From the NCBI GenBank assembly GCA_028023455.1, contig JAQFVV010013093.1, positions 62,001 to 126,000 on the forward strand: a stretch of DNA of 64,000 nucleotides. Reading direction: 5' to 3'. The DNA is from Epiperipatus broadwayi. Its lineage: Eukaryota; Onychophora; Udeonychophora; Euonychophora; Peripatidae. How positions within the stretch are numbered: the stretch's first letter is position 1; each line of letters opens with the position of its first letter. A model generated the notes under the pieces. The model was not told where the DNA came from, searched no databases, and saw nothing but the letters and a program-made list of their open reading frames with translations. The position numbers and the translations under genes were made by a program. Shown here piece by piece: positions 1 through 9,826 of the stretch.

Positions 1-1884
1 TTTTGTATTTGGGAAAAAAAATTGTTTAAGCCTTATAAGAAATCCATTTTTTACACATTATCCATGAGGAATTTTTTTTTTTATGCTCTCTAGTTAAGAA
101 TAAGCGAAAAGATAGAAAACCACTAGAAAAAAGTGAACTTGAATGTGGCAGTTACTTTTCATATGACAATCTTTAATTGAATATCCAAAATTATTTATTT
201 TACTTACATTTATTTTGCTTTATATATGCTTTTCACAGTATTCCAAAAACTAAATTAAAAAACGAAGAGAGAAATAATTGCACGTTTCCATTTTTTTTTA
301 AAAAAAATCTAAATTAGGAAGAGAGATGGGTTTCTTACACTTAGCTTTGTGATAAATTTTATCGAGTAGAAGCTTTATTATTCATTTTAACATTAATTGT
401 CTAGTAAGTTAATGACAAAGAAAATATAAAAAAATTGATTTTGAAAGGTTCGCACTTCCTATCTTCAAAAATCTTAATAATTATATTATTACAATACTTT
501 CTATTAATTTTTTTTAACCCGTCGAAGTTTTTTTTTTATCATCACAGTTTCCATAGTAACTACGGAAATAATGAAACACGTTTTTTTTTAAAAAAAAAAT
601 TAACAACTACTGAAAAAAAAATCATACAATTATAACTATATTTTTTAAAAAAATGTTCCTAATAATAATGAAAATGTATTGATCACATTTAAAAAAACAA
701 ACGTTTAAAAATGTTATTAACTTTTTTACCCCCCAACAACATAATAAAATATTGAAATTATCGTCATTCCTTCCAGCTTCTTCTTTTTAAACAAAATACA
801 TATTTAATAAATAACATTCATTAATTTTTGTCGTTATCAATACGTAATATTTTTAATCTTATATATATCATAGCATTTTATTTCAGTTTGACATAAACTG
901 AAATAAATAATTATTCAATATTTTCCATTCATAAATTTAAAGCAATATTACCACCATCATAAATTAAGAAGATAACATTAAAATTACGTCATAGCAATGA
1001 ATTTATGGAATTGCATGCAGTAATTTTTTATTTTCAATCCGACTAATAATATTTTCACGAATCAATGCTTAGTCTTTATAAATAGATGCTTTAAATATTT
1101 GATATATTATTATTACTGTTGTTGTTATTATTATTAAACTGCCAAGAGTCTTGTAGACTTCTTTGCATTAACTTCACAATATTTGACCATGTCTTTCTGC
1201 TCACTCTCAAAATGTGTGCTTTAAATATATATATATGTCAAATTTTTTTTCTTAGAAAGTTTTTGAAATGTAAATACAGCCAAGATAAAAAATCAGTTCT
1301 CATCATTACTGAGATCATGGATCATATTCAAATTTATCATTAATTATCAAAGACTGCTACATTAATTGAAAAATATTACTACAAGAAAATAACCAAGACT
1401 CTATTGGAATTGTTAACCGGCAATTAAGGATACCATGCTACATCGCACTAACGATAAACTTTACCCACTGATTAATCTTTTTCTGCATGAATTATTTCTC
1501 ATCTGTATTTATATATAAGAAAAGTTGTAATAACATTTTACATATCTACTGGCAAAAATATCATGGCTATTATATAAATATATACGGAGATAGAGTTCAT
1601 GCATAATATGTTAAATATATAATAAAATAATAACTTAATGGTAGCTGCAGAACAAGCACAGAAAAAAAACTAACTGTGTGAAATTAAATTAGAAAAAAGT
1701 ACTTACAGATACAAACAAAAAGAAACAATGTGTATTTAAAATCATCAGTCCCAAATAAATCAAAATTATATACACACCCACACGTCTAAATAGATGTGTG
1801 TGAATAAATATACATAGTAAAATCACTTAGGCACAACATACTTTCAAATTCTATCCAATAAAATTAAGGGAAGACTATGATCTC
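1..1884. other. AT-rich stretch without a recognisable gene
   Basis: Poly-A and poly-T runs and short TTA/ATA tracts dominate. The open frames at 435-635 and 1119-1343 (66 and 74 codons) are rich in K, N, I, L and F, as base composition alone predicts. They show no domain or splice pattern. I see no repeat structure or RNA gene. Confidence 0.6.
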
Positions 1885-2115
1885 ACCATCGTCATCCCTC
1901 ACTATTAACATTTACATGAAGGAATTTGAACTACAACCATAAATATTACTTTATATCCATTTAAAGGCTGGCTTACTATATTGATGATATGTTGGTGTTT
2001 ATATTCGCATGTTAAAATACAATTACAAACATTCTGCTTGCATATTATTAACTTATATTTTTCAATTAAATTCACAATAAAATGAGAACAAGAACAAAAA
2101 CTAGTATTATTAGAT
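1885..2115 (+). pseudogene. Decayed Penelope-like reverse transcriptase fragment
   Basis: Three consecutive RT blocks of a Penelope-like element can be read after small frame changes. First comes a block reading SSLTINIYMKEFE near 1894-1935, matching the 'SPLSPILANIYMEYFE' type motif B in position. Next is YYIDDMLVF near 1975-2002, the catalytic YxDD motif C. Last is FTIK, a stop, then EQEQKLVLLDIL near 2070-2110, matching the 'IKFTME...LPFLD' block that follows motif C in PLEs. The order and spacing of the blocks are right, but stops and at least one frameshift make it non-functional. It abuts the start of the 2-kb repeat copy A and does not continue into a GIY-YIG domain. It is more divergent from the other PLEs here than they are from typical PLEs, so it is probably a separate old insertion. 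No computed alignment supports this; it rests on motif reading. Confidence 0.5.
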
Positions 2116-2965
2116 ATTTTATAAAAAAAATAAAGAATATTTACTACGTATTGTTATATCTTATGTTGTGAAAAATATTTGTTGATTTATTGTATTACGT
2201 TAATTTTTTTTTTTTTAAAAAAGAAAAACATACAATAATATTTTTTTATAAATTTACATTCATTACTTTTTTTAAAAATAAAATAATGTTGTATTTTCAA
2301 GTTTAAGCAATGGTTTATATTTCACACACAGTTAAGACTGTTATCATGGGAAACACTGGATTTTTTTTTATCAAATAACAACTAGACAAGAAGCTACTTG
2401 TTTTTTTCTCTTCATTGAAAAGAACAAAATCTTACTTAAATTGCTGTTAATTAAAGAAATGGAAGGCTAAAGAAGATAAATTTGGAATCCAGGAGCTCAC
2501 TTCAGCTGTAAGTTTTCCATTTCATCCAGGCACTTCTAAAGCAAAGACAATAAAGACGAAATATAATGTCAAATAGCAACAAGCAAATTGTCATTTTCAT
2601 GTTCATCAAAGATTAGATTACCTTCAGATTTTACAGCAACAACCTGGATTCAATATTCTTTCATGCTCTTGATAATTAATAGAGAAATCTTCGAAGAGTA
2701 AAAGTCAAAAAAATCTATTAAGGACTTTTTTTTTTTGCTTATCAGTGCATTTGAAAAAAAAAAGAAGATAAATATTTTCTTTCTTTACAACATTGATAAA
2801 ATTAAACAACCTCATTAGGTACTTGGAATTTTTTATTTATTTATTAATATTATCATTAATATTTTTGTGTTACAAACATATAGAATTTTAACTGACTCAA
2901 CTAATTTGTGTATATATGTAATAATATTATAATTCAATGTCTTTATTTCTTATATTTCTCAAATC

Positions 2966-3390
2966 AATATATGTAATCTTATAATTGAATATTCATAAAT
3001 ACAGTAATCAGATATATGTAAAGTATAACTTTAAAAATTTTATCCACTTAGGAGTGCTTTTGACTATTCTCATAGTCTTTGTCAACTAACACTTTGAAAG
3101 GCTAATCTTCTCACAATCCCATGACCTTAATGTTTACTGCCTGCCTGTTGATTAAGTCTTGTTTGTATTTGTATATTAACATAGCTTCCTTTATTTTCCT
3201 TTTGTTGTTATTTTTTCAATTTGCAATATTTTTGCATTATTATAATTGAAGTTAAAACCATAAATACACAACTCATTATGGTCATAAAAAAGGAATGCTG
3301 AAACATTATTATTTATTTTGCAATTTTGTTTCACTTTCTGAACCCTTTTTAATAACAGCAAGTGCTCTTTAGTTCTTTTTTCCAATGTAC
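2966..3390 (-). repeat. PLE-1 terminal inverted copy, left arm
   Basis: Complementary to 4364-4792. Matching landmarks are the block around 'cctgcctgttgattaagtc' here and its complement near 4605-4625, and 'caagtgctctttagttct' here against 'agaactaaagagcacttg' at 4385. The outermost match is 'cttataattgaatattcat' near 2977 against its complement near 4770. The arm holds the end of the GIY-YIG reading frame and the 3' untranslated region. Confidence 0.8.
3054..3085 (-). ncRNA. Degenerate hammerhead-ribozyme-like core, PLE-1 left end
   Basis: On the minus strand a box 'ttgacaaag' is followed by a short hairpin (gactat, loop gaga, atagtc) and then 'aaaagc'. This mirrors the hammerhead layout CUGAUGA, stem II, GAAA in order and spacing, with changed core bases. 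The inverted copy at 4674-4707 has the same layout. Hammerhead motifs are known in the terminal repeats of PLEs. This one probably no longer cleaves. Confidence 0.4.
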
Positions 3391-3589
3391 ATCTTGATTC
3401 CCCTATATATCCACTACTACTCTTACATATCCATTTATAAATGATGCAATTTTTATTTATAAATGAGGTTTTATCTTTAGAGTTATTTATTAATTTGTTT
3501 AATGTAGGAGGTGCATAAAATGCAATAACACATATACCTGTATAAATTTTCCTTATAAAATTTACTTGATCATTCAAAATATATGGCAT
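3191..3589 (-). pseudogene. PLE-1 GIY-YIG endonuclease domain
   Basis: This 132-codon frame contains IIYKWICKSSSGYIGESRCT near residues 49-70, followed by LEKRTKEHLLLL. This is the GIY-YIG core as found at the C-terminus of PLE proteins, where the usual form is close to 'VYKIPC...YIGETGRSL..R..EH'. The Y, YIGE and R..EH positions are kept. In active PLEs this domain nicks DNA at the insertion site. It lies downstream of the RT fragment on the same strand, as expected for a PLE, but the linker between them is broken by stops. The first 48 codons still resemble PLE linker (PYILNDQVNFIRKIY). The frame has a natural stop at 3191, just before the inverted 3' region. Function is lost because the upstream RT is truncated. 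Confidence 0.8.
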
Positions 3590-3693
3590 TAATATCCATA
3601 TTTTTTATTAGCAGGAAAATAAATATTGTTAATATTTTTATTCTTATATTTAATTTAAAATTTTTTAATAACATTATATATATGATTATAATT

Positions 3694-3825
3694 GTAGCCA
3701 ATATTTAACAATTCATTCAAATGCATCTCAATATTTTTACCTTTATCTGATGAGTATTTGTAGCCAATATTTAACAATTCATTCAAATGCATCTCAATAT
3801 TTTTACCTTTATCTGATGAGTATTT
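3694..3825 (-). repeat. 66-bp tandem duplication inside PLE-1
   Basis: Two head-to-tail, essentially identical 66-bp units start at 3694 and 3760, both beginning 'gtagccaatatttaacaatt'. The length is a multiple of three, so on the minus strand the PLE linker gains a second copy of a 22-residue segment (KYSSDKG...NIGY) without a frame change. The near identity of the two units means the duplication is more recent than the other damage in this copy. Confidence 0.9.
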
Positions 3826-3855
3826 ACAAAGACAATTATTTCTAAATAAGAAAGA

Positions 3856-4375
3856 CTACAATCCTGCCATTTTATATGACATTGGCACTCCTGATTTATA
3901 TGCAATATAATCTCTCTTTGCTATTAGTTTAATGGTCATACAGTAATCCAGCTTACATTGATTTCTAGTTATTTTAAGATCAAGAAACTGAACGCACATT
4001 AAATTTTCATCTGTTTTTATCCATTTTAATCCATCTAAATTATTTAATTCTTTAAACAACCCTTTAATTGTATTTATCCTGCCACATACAAAAACATCAT
4101 CAACATATTGATAATATACAGTAATATTTTTTTGATAACATTCCTTTTTTATAAATATTTTCTTCATATGTAGAAATTACAAAATTACATATTTGAGCAA
4201 CAGTAGGTAAACCCATTGTCCAGCCATTGTCCATTTTATAAAAATCCTTCTTAAAAACTGCATAAATATTTTTATCAATAAAGCTCAATGTTTCAATTAT
4301 AAATTTTATTATTTTTATGTTAACATTTTTTAAATTTAATGCATTGGAAATAATTTCAGTAGACAAGATGTGCAT
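3856..4375 (-). pseudogene. PLE-1 reverse transcriptase, C-terminal half
   Basis: Two overlapping minus-strand frames (4375-4100 and 4167-3856) together cover RT motifs B to D of a Penelope-like element. The first holds NGWTMGLPTVAQICNFV, at the place of the 'GLPMGSPLSP' block, followed by STYEENIYKK. The second holds YYQYVDDVFVCGR, the catalytic YxDD motif, then VQFLDLKITR, the FLDV block. The two frames are joined by a frameshift around 4100-4167. The conserved small and polar residues of motif B are altered (TVAQ), so catalysis is doubtful. The first residues at 4375 (MHILST) come from the inverted 3' arm, so the apparent start codon is an artefact of the fold-back junction. Motif A and the N-terminal part are missing. 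Confidence 0.75.
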
Positions 4376-4785
4376 TGGAAAAAAGAACTAAAGAGCACTT
4401 GCTGCTATTAAAAAGGATTCACAAAATGAAACAAAATTGCAAAGTAAATAATAATGTTTTAGCATTCATTTTTATGACCATAATAAGTTGTATATTTATG
4501 GTTTTAAGTTCAATTATAATAATGTAAAAATATTGCAAATTAAAAAAAATAATAACAAAAGGAAAATAAAGGAAGTTATGCTAATATACAAATACAAACA
4601 TGACTTAATCAACAGGCAGGCAGCAAACATTAAGATTATAGAATTGTGGGAAGGTTAGCCTTTCAAAGTGTTAATTGACAAAGACTACGAGGATAGCTGA
4701 AAGCGCTCCTAAATGGATAAAAATTTTAAAGTTATACTTTACTTATATCTGATTGCTGTATTTATAAATATTCAATTATAAGATT

Positions 4786-4792
<7 letters not shown>
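4364..4792 (+). repeat. PLE-1 terminal inverted copy, right arm
   Basis: This is the complement of 2966-3390. It starts inside the GIY-YIG coding region ('gcattggaaaaaagaactaa') and runs through the 3' untranslated region. Several mismatches and small indels separate the arms, so the fold-back was not formed recently. Confidence 0.8.
4674..4707 (+). ncRNA. Degenerate hammerhead-ribozyme-like core, PLE-1 right end
   Basis: The right-arm equivalent of the motif at 3054-3085: box 'ttgacaaag', hairpin (actac, gagg, atagc), then 'tgaaagcgc'. Here the 3' box GAAA is intact, unlike in the left arm. The 5' box departs from CUGAUGA at several positions. Confidence 0.4.
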
Positions 4793-4820
<28 letters not shown>

Positions 4821-4837
4821 ATTCCAATATTAAGTGC

Positions 4838-4868
<31 letters not shown>

Positions 4869-4890
4869 ATGCACTTAATATTGGAATGGG
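4790..4890. repeat. TA microsatellite with a 23-bp inverted copy of target flank
   Basis: Positions 4818-4840 and 4868-4890 are exact reverse complements (cccattccaatattaagtgc... against ...gcacttaatattggaatggg), separated and preceded by TA repeats. The right member continues into 2-kb repeat sequence, so it is the original target flank. The left member is an inverted duplicate made at the PLE junction. Confidence 0.85.
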
Positions 4891-5570
4891 AATTAGTGAA
4901 TCAGAAATATCTATTTTATGTTAATAATATTAAATTTTTTTGTTTAGTAAAGAGTTTCTGAGATTGATTAAATTATTTTAGATCTTATAAATAAATAGTG
5001 TTAAGAAATGTAATCTAAGTGAAGCATTAATAGCTCTGATAATATCTATTTCAAGTCACAGGTTAAATATTTTATCATATTCTTAGCCAAAAAATATGCA
5101 AGTTGCTTAAGTTAATTAAACAAGAGATATAAATATTTTTTTTTGATTTTGAAATATACATGTTTACTTTTGAGAATATTTTGACAAGTCACTGCTATAT
5201 TTGTTATAATAAACTGAGTCATTGCATAAGTTAAATATTTACATAAGGAATATTAAGATTTTAGGAATAGAGAAGTAGTGATGTAATCAATCACATGAAA
5301 ACAACGCATATAAAAATTGATTAGTTTATAAATTATTAGTAAAATAATAATAATGATTTATCCCTAATTATTATTGATTTATAGTATTTGACTATTTATT
5401 GTAAATTCAACAGTCATCAGATTTATATACATTAATATCATGATATTTTTAAAAAAAATATTTATTATCAAAATATACACTTTTGTGTTAGGCATGTTTA
5501 ATATTTTTTAATAAAATGAATTCTTTTTTTTCAAATGGACTTAGTATTTTATTTGAATATAAGATTGTAA
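4891..5570. other. 2-kb repeat copy A, middle block
   Basis: No gene. The sequence matches 12750-13275 and 13829-13935 of copy B. It ends where the LINE fragment begins; copy B runs on directly from 'tttgaatataatatta' to 'cttgctgctttaacata'. Confidence 0.7.
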
Positions 5571-7402
5571 ACAAGTGCCCAAGGCATATCTCCAAATGAT
5601 TGAGAACCTTCTACAAAATAGAGAAGTGTTTCTCTCATTGGATGGTCGAGTTGCTCCAGGATTTCAGCCAAGCATTTCCATCCCTCAGGGCTCACCACTA
5701 AGTGCACTCCTCTTTGCAGCCTATATAAACCCATTGCTGTTGTGCATCAAGGCAACACTCTCAGGTGTTGTCATACCTTTGCTGAGAGAGAGCATTCATT
5801 AAGTTTCCCACATGGATGATGTGGTGGTGTTTCTCTCATCTCAGGATGAGTTTGCTAGGCTAGAGGATATCTTGGATCACTTTGCTAATGAATTTGGTCT
5901 AAGTGTCAATGAGGCCAAGTCGGCTATGTGATCAATCAAATCAGGAAAGCAAATCCTGGGAAGATTCAGAGCAACTCCACAAAAGTTTTTAGGATTCATG
6001 TTGGCTCCCCCCCCCTTACATCATGAGGAAGGAGCTTGAAGAGTCCCTGTTAAAGAAAGTTCTAAACTCAGTTACCTCACTATCAAAGGTCTGGTTGTCA
6101 TTGTTGGGAAAGGTCACCCTTCTCAATGTCATAGTATTGCCAAAAATAACATATTTCCTGGCTGGGTTTTCTCTACAAAGGCATTCATTCGCAAGGTGGA
6201 AACTCAATGCAGAAGACTATGTTGGGGCAGAAAAGCCCCAGTCATAAGTCTTAGCCTTTTCCAAAAACTGAAGGCTCATAATGGGCTTGGACTACATTCA
6301 ATCTCCACATTCCTATTTCAAAGGACATATAATATACTAGTAAAATTATTTAGCCAAAACCTGTGTATGGAAAGCCCTTTGCCATTGGTGAAGGTAGAAC
6401 CAACGGATAGCCCTATGCCCAAACAAACAAGCATTTGGTTGCAACAACAAGTGTCAATGATTGTAGGGAAAGCTAAGACATCAGCAACTATGTTTGACTT
6501 CAAGCTTAACTATTGGAAAGCATTTAGTATGACACAAAATAATGAGTCCACAGTGGAGAGTCTTCTCTCAAGCAGCATTCCCAGGTTTGCTAGGTTGGCA
6601 AAAAGGATAAGACTCGAACCTAAGCTGGTGGATTTCCTGATAAAAGTCAAGCTCGGAGCCCTCCCAACATGCACCTTTCTGTATTACAGGTGGGGATATA
6701 GAATAGATTTAATTTGCCTGATCTGAAGAGACAATGAGCCATATTCTAGATCAATGTGAAATATGGAATAATCTCGCTATTGTGCCCTTAAAAGATTCAG
6801 GGAAGCAGGCATTACAGGTACAAATATTGCAAAGGTGGTAAAGGGTGGCCTTTATGGTAAAATTAGACTGGCCATCTTTATAAATTTTGCTATATGGATA
6901 GTGCAAAATAAGAGAGTCTTTGACAATGGATTTAATAATAGTCCAGAAGAGCTTTTTTTCAAGTTACTTGGTGAGGCCAAAGAATACGATTGGAAAGTAT
7001 GCCAGCATTGGTTAGCCAGTCAAACATGGGACCAACTGTGAGAGCTGAAGATCAAAACACTTATATACTTATCATACTGTCATACTGTCATGGCAAAATT
7101 AACTAACTGGACATAATGACTCCTATGCAGAGTCTAAAAGTTGTCACATTAATATAATCCAGTCCTTTCCATTTAATTGTTATTTATTGTTAAAACTTTG
7201 AATTTGGTGGTCAACTAATTGACCCAAATAATTCCTAAGTAGCTTATTTTTATGTAATTTTTTTTTTACCATTAGTTTTTTTTATTTATTGTTTCCATTG
7301 TAGAGCCACTGCACATTGTAAGCATGTAACATATAATAAAAAAGATGTTAAATGATATCCATATGTATCTTTATAAGATGTGAATAAAGTTATTTGAAAC
7401 TA
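5571..7402 (+). mobile_element. 5'-truncated non-LTR retrotransposon (LINE A)
   Basis: Sequence absent from repeat copy B, inserted between 'gaatataagattgt' and 'gctgatttaacatattaag'. It begins in the middle of an RT domain and ends after a non-coding 3' tail (about 7042-7402) with 'aataaag' near 7382. 5' truncation is typical of target-primed reverse transcription. I could not define a clean target-site duplication. There is no long poly-A tail. Confidence 0.75.
5575..7041 (+). pseudogene. LINE A reverse transcriptase and C-terminal region
   Basis: After three or four frame repairs a continuous RT-to-C-terminus can be read. SIPQGSPLSALLFAAYINPLL (5672-5735) is motif B. HMDDVVVFLSSQDEF (5812-5855) is motif C with H-M-D-D in place of the usual YADD. 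GLSVNEAKSAM (5898-5930) is motif D. A KFLGF block follows near 5985. Then comes a thumb/connection region ending CWGRKAP...NGLGLHSI (6205-6305), and a degenerate zinc knuckle with EETMSHILDQCE near 6726-6762. Stops or frameshifts occur near 5802, 5930, 6030 and 6722. The motif set resembles the L1/Tx1-like side of the LINE tree rather than RTE, but I cannot place the clade without a tree. The nearest relative in this window is LINE B, which shares the 'NGLGLHS' and 'LEPK.....IKV.L.ALPT' blocks. The N-terminal endonuclease is missing. Confidence 0.8.
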
Positions 7403-7665
7403 ATTGCTGATTTAACATATTAAGAATTCTTAAATATTCCAAAATATAAGAAATATTAATATTATAGTTTATATATCTGGAATCCAATAAAATATCTCTG
7501 TCTCCAAAATAAATTCATTAAAAATATTATCATCATAATATAATGATATATATATAATATTCATACTCTCGATTCTGATTGATAATTAGGTATTTTCTAT
7601 AGACAGTGTTCTGTAAAACCGGTTCCCTGGTTCAAGTGGTAGGATAAAGAAATATTATCTTCATT

Positions 7666-7673
7666 ATCTAAGC
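7666..7673 (+). repeat. 8-bp target-site duplication of the hAT element
   Basis: 'atctaagc' is repeated exactly at 9190-9197, immediately outside the terminal inverted repeats. Copy B has a single copy at the equivalent position. Confidence 0.95.
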
Positions 7674-9189
7674 CAGCGTTTCCCAACCTTTTTTGGCTCG
7701 CGTACCACTTGGTAGTACATCACGCTAAATTGTACCACTTCGTAAAAATGATTGTATTTCATGAAATTTGTTATTGCCAGTGTGTTATTTTATTTGCATT
7801 ATACATATTATAGGGTGACCATGTATTTACATCACATAATGAGACAAATTACATTGTAACATGGCTAAACATCATGCCGGATTATAAACTCATTGAAATT
7901 ATAAGCTCACTGTACATATATGTATGTGTTTGTTCAAAGTATCATATTTATCTACTATTTTGTCATATTTCATTTACTAATAAATGGTTTTAATAAAAAC
8001 ACAAAATTATAAAAACCCAATTAATATATTTTCTTATCATAATCAAATATCTTTATAAAATAAATTTAATGAGATTCTTGTGCTTGTTTCAAAGAACATA
8101 ATTTTTTAAAATTTGGTTCAGAAGATGCAAGATATACCCTTAAGTCTACTGCTGCATTCAATCTGTTTCAATACTTTTTTTTTTTTAATATATGATGAAA
8201 AAGCTCTTTCTACTAATTCCATACTAGTAAATGGTAATAATAATTTAAGAGCTTTTTCAGAAAGCTGTTCATATTCTTTAATGTTAAACCAAAATTAATT
8301 AGATTGTGTCGATAATTCTATTAAATTTTATTTCTCTTTTATTGATAATGATGTAGCTTTTTCTAAATTTTCTTCATAGAAGGGGTTTGAAATCCACTTA
8401 TCATTTGTGTTTTGGAAAATATTCCATGAAAGACAATTTTAATCCTGTTAAATGTGCTATTATATTTTCTCGTATATCTTGAGACAGACTAATCTTATTT
8501 TCAAACAAAAAAATATGTAGAGTTTCGAATTCTTCCGGTTGATTGTTTTCAATACACTGTTTCCAAAAATCTAATTTCTTAATCATACTTTCAATTTTAT
8601 CATTAACATTAAAGATCATTATCGAGTTATTCTGAAGTGTCAAATTTAAGTTATTTATTTGCAAAAAAATCAGATAAATATCCAAGCACCTGAAGCCAAT
8701 CAAAATCATACAATTTCGAAGAAAGATCAAAAGGATTGTCTTCAAAAAAAAACCTGTGCTTCTTGTCTAAGTTCGAATAAACAGGTTATATAGGAATCAA
8801 TGAATTTTAATAAACAAAGACGATACAATCACAAACAATAACCTGTCACTTGTAAGCCATGCGGTGAAGTGAATGAGAGTGCAGCACTATCACAACAGTG
8901 GCAGCGACATCTCAAGTTACTGATGGCTAACGGCTAAATTTAAAAGTGCACTCCAAAAAAAAAAACGATATCAATTGCTGGATTTTCGATCATTGACTGT
9001 ACATATTAACAACTTTACTGTATAATATTAATTAAAATAATTTTTATGAATTATAGGAAAAAACGTTTCTATGATATTTTTATGAATTATTTTTTTTATT
9101 TTTTATGTCCGCCATTATTGATTATTTTTCGTGTACCAGCAACTCGCGTACCACCAGTGGTACGCGTACCACAGGTTGGGAAACGCTGA
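7674..9189 (-). mobile_element. hAT DNA transposon, internally deleted
   Basis: Terminal inverted repeats 'cagcgtttcccaacc' (7674-7688) and 'ggttgggaaacgctg' (9175-9189) are perfect for 15 bp. The inner continuation is similar, with repeated 'gcgtaccac' words on both sides. The element is flanked by a perfect 8-bp direct repeat 'atctaagc' (7666-7673 and 9190-9197). An 8-bp target duplication and C-A-G start are hallmarks of hAT elements. The paralogous site in repeat copy B near 14249-14256 has one uninterrupted 'atctaagc', which confirms the empty site. At 1516 bp with only the C-terminal half of the transposase, it is a non-autonomous deletion derivative. Confidence 0.95.
8066..8745 (-). 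pseudogene. hAT transposase, C-terminal half
   Basis: The upstream frame (8745-8401, 114 codons) reads LNLTLQNNS...IESMIKKLDFWKQCIENN and ends FMEYFPKHK. This is the segment found in the SCAND3/ZBED5-like group of domesticated and mobile hAT transposases. After a short frame change it continues as EYEQLSEKALKLLLPF, then LVERAFSS, and RNRLNAAVDLRVYLASSEPN near 8290-8110, ending QAQESH and a stop at 8066. That second part is the hAT C-terminal dimerisation domain (hATC), in which the F(A)TTYLCE-type block and the RNRL motif are recognisable. The N-terminal BED finger and most of the catalytic core are missing: the 430 bases between 8745 and the terminal repeat are too short and hold no matching frame. 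An internal stop near 8320 also breaks it. It is inactive but could once have been mobilised in trans. Confidence 0.85.
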
Positions 9190-9395
9190 TCTAAGCAAAT
9201 ATGATATTTTATCATATAGATTAACTGGTTAGAGATAATAACTATTTGGTTATATATGTAGTTGTAGAACTTGGTATAAGTAATGAGCTATATCCATGTC
9301 ATGTTTTCCATGCATATTAATAATCATTTATTATTATATAATTTAGCAATAGAACTTCAGAACATTTTTTAAAAATAAATGTACCATTAAATAAT

Positions 9396-9704
9396 TCAGC
9401 TCCATAACCAAGCCATCATCATTGTCCAGTTACTGTTATATAATTTGGCTGTCCAATGTGGTAGCATGAATAATTACTGGTGCATGTCTATAAGTTAAAG
9501 CACCAGAGTATTAAATATAGTTTATGTTATATGACCTATCAAGTACTTAAAATAATTATATTAATATTTATTTTAATAGTATGATAAAGTATTCAAATCC
9601 TTGCAAAAGTTGCTATAAGCTTGTATAATTATTTAACTAATCATTATAGATAAGTAGATGTTTTGTTTTTGTTGTTAAATGGTGTTTTTTTTTTTTTTTT
9701 TTGG
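9396..9704. other. AT-rich spacer
   Basis: No recognisable gene or repeat. The sequence lies between the end of repeat copy A and a poly-T run of about 18 bases (9688-9705) that precedes a tRNA-like stretch. Confidence 0.5.
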
Positions 9705-9785
9705 AGACAGCGGTAAATGGTATAATGGATTTCAGGTTATCAACCGTATTGGTAAATAAATTAATTTCAATATTTAAATCCCAGT
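9705..9785 (+). repeat. tRNA-like SINE head, degenerate
   Basis: 'gcggtaaatggtataatgg' resembles a tRNA A-box region and is followed about 50 bases later by 'aatatttaaatccc', a weak B-box (GGTTCGAATCC type). It follows a poly-T run. There is no cloverleaf that I can complete, so it is a SINE remnant at best. Confidence 0.3.
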
Positions 9786-9826
9786 AAATTTTCAGATAGT
9801 TTGTTATATTAAAATATAAATAATGA

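Larger units (their letters stand above)
2919..4855 (-). mobile_element. Fold-back Penelope-like element (PLE-1)
   Basis: A minus-strand PLE: partial RT (4375-3856), linker, then GIY-YIG endonuclease (3589-3191) and 3' non-coding region. Upstream of the truncated RT lies an inverted second copy of the element's own 3' end (4364-4792), complementary to 2966-3390. The locus therefore reads as two 3' ends facing outwards. Comparison with repeat copy B (12715-12745) gives the boundaries: flank text 'ctaatttgtgtatatatg' continues in copy B directly into 'gcactaaattttgcaatagg', while here the PLE intervenes. PLEs are retroelements whose RT is related to telomerase and which often show tandem or partly inverted terminal copies, so the arrangement fits the class. 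Stops in both frames make this copy inactive. Confidence 0.8.
2120..9395 (+). repeat. 2-kb interspersed repeat, copy A (split by three insertions)
   Basis: Four blocks (about 2120-2918, 4855-5570, 7403-7673 and 9198-9395, together about 2.0 kb) align in order and in direct orientation with one continuous unit at 11870-14430. Easy anchors are the shared 'tatgttgtgaaaaatattt' (2163 and 11923 regions), 'agtaaagagtttctgagatt' (4947 and 12798 regions), 'catcataatataatgata' (7531 and 14101 regions) and 'attctatagacagt'-like text just before the hAT insertion. The three gaps are a PLE, a LINE fragment and a hAT transposon, each absent from copy B. I recognise no coding sequence in the repeat. Just before the hAT site, 'ccctggttcaagtggtagga' resembles the 5' half of a tRNA (A-box region), without a clear B box. 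Identity is moderate, so the duplication is old. Confidence 0.8.

Noticed and set aside
1119-1343. 74-codon frame with several cysteines
   Set aside because: No motif, no splice signals, and composition is close to the local background.
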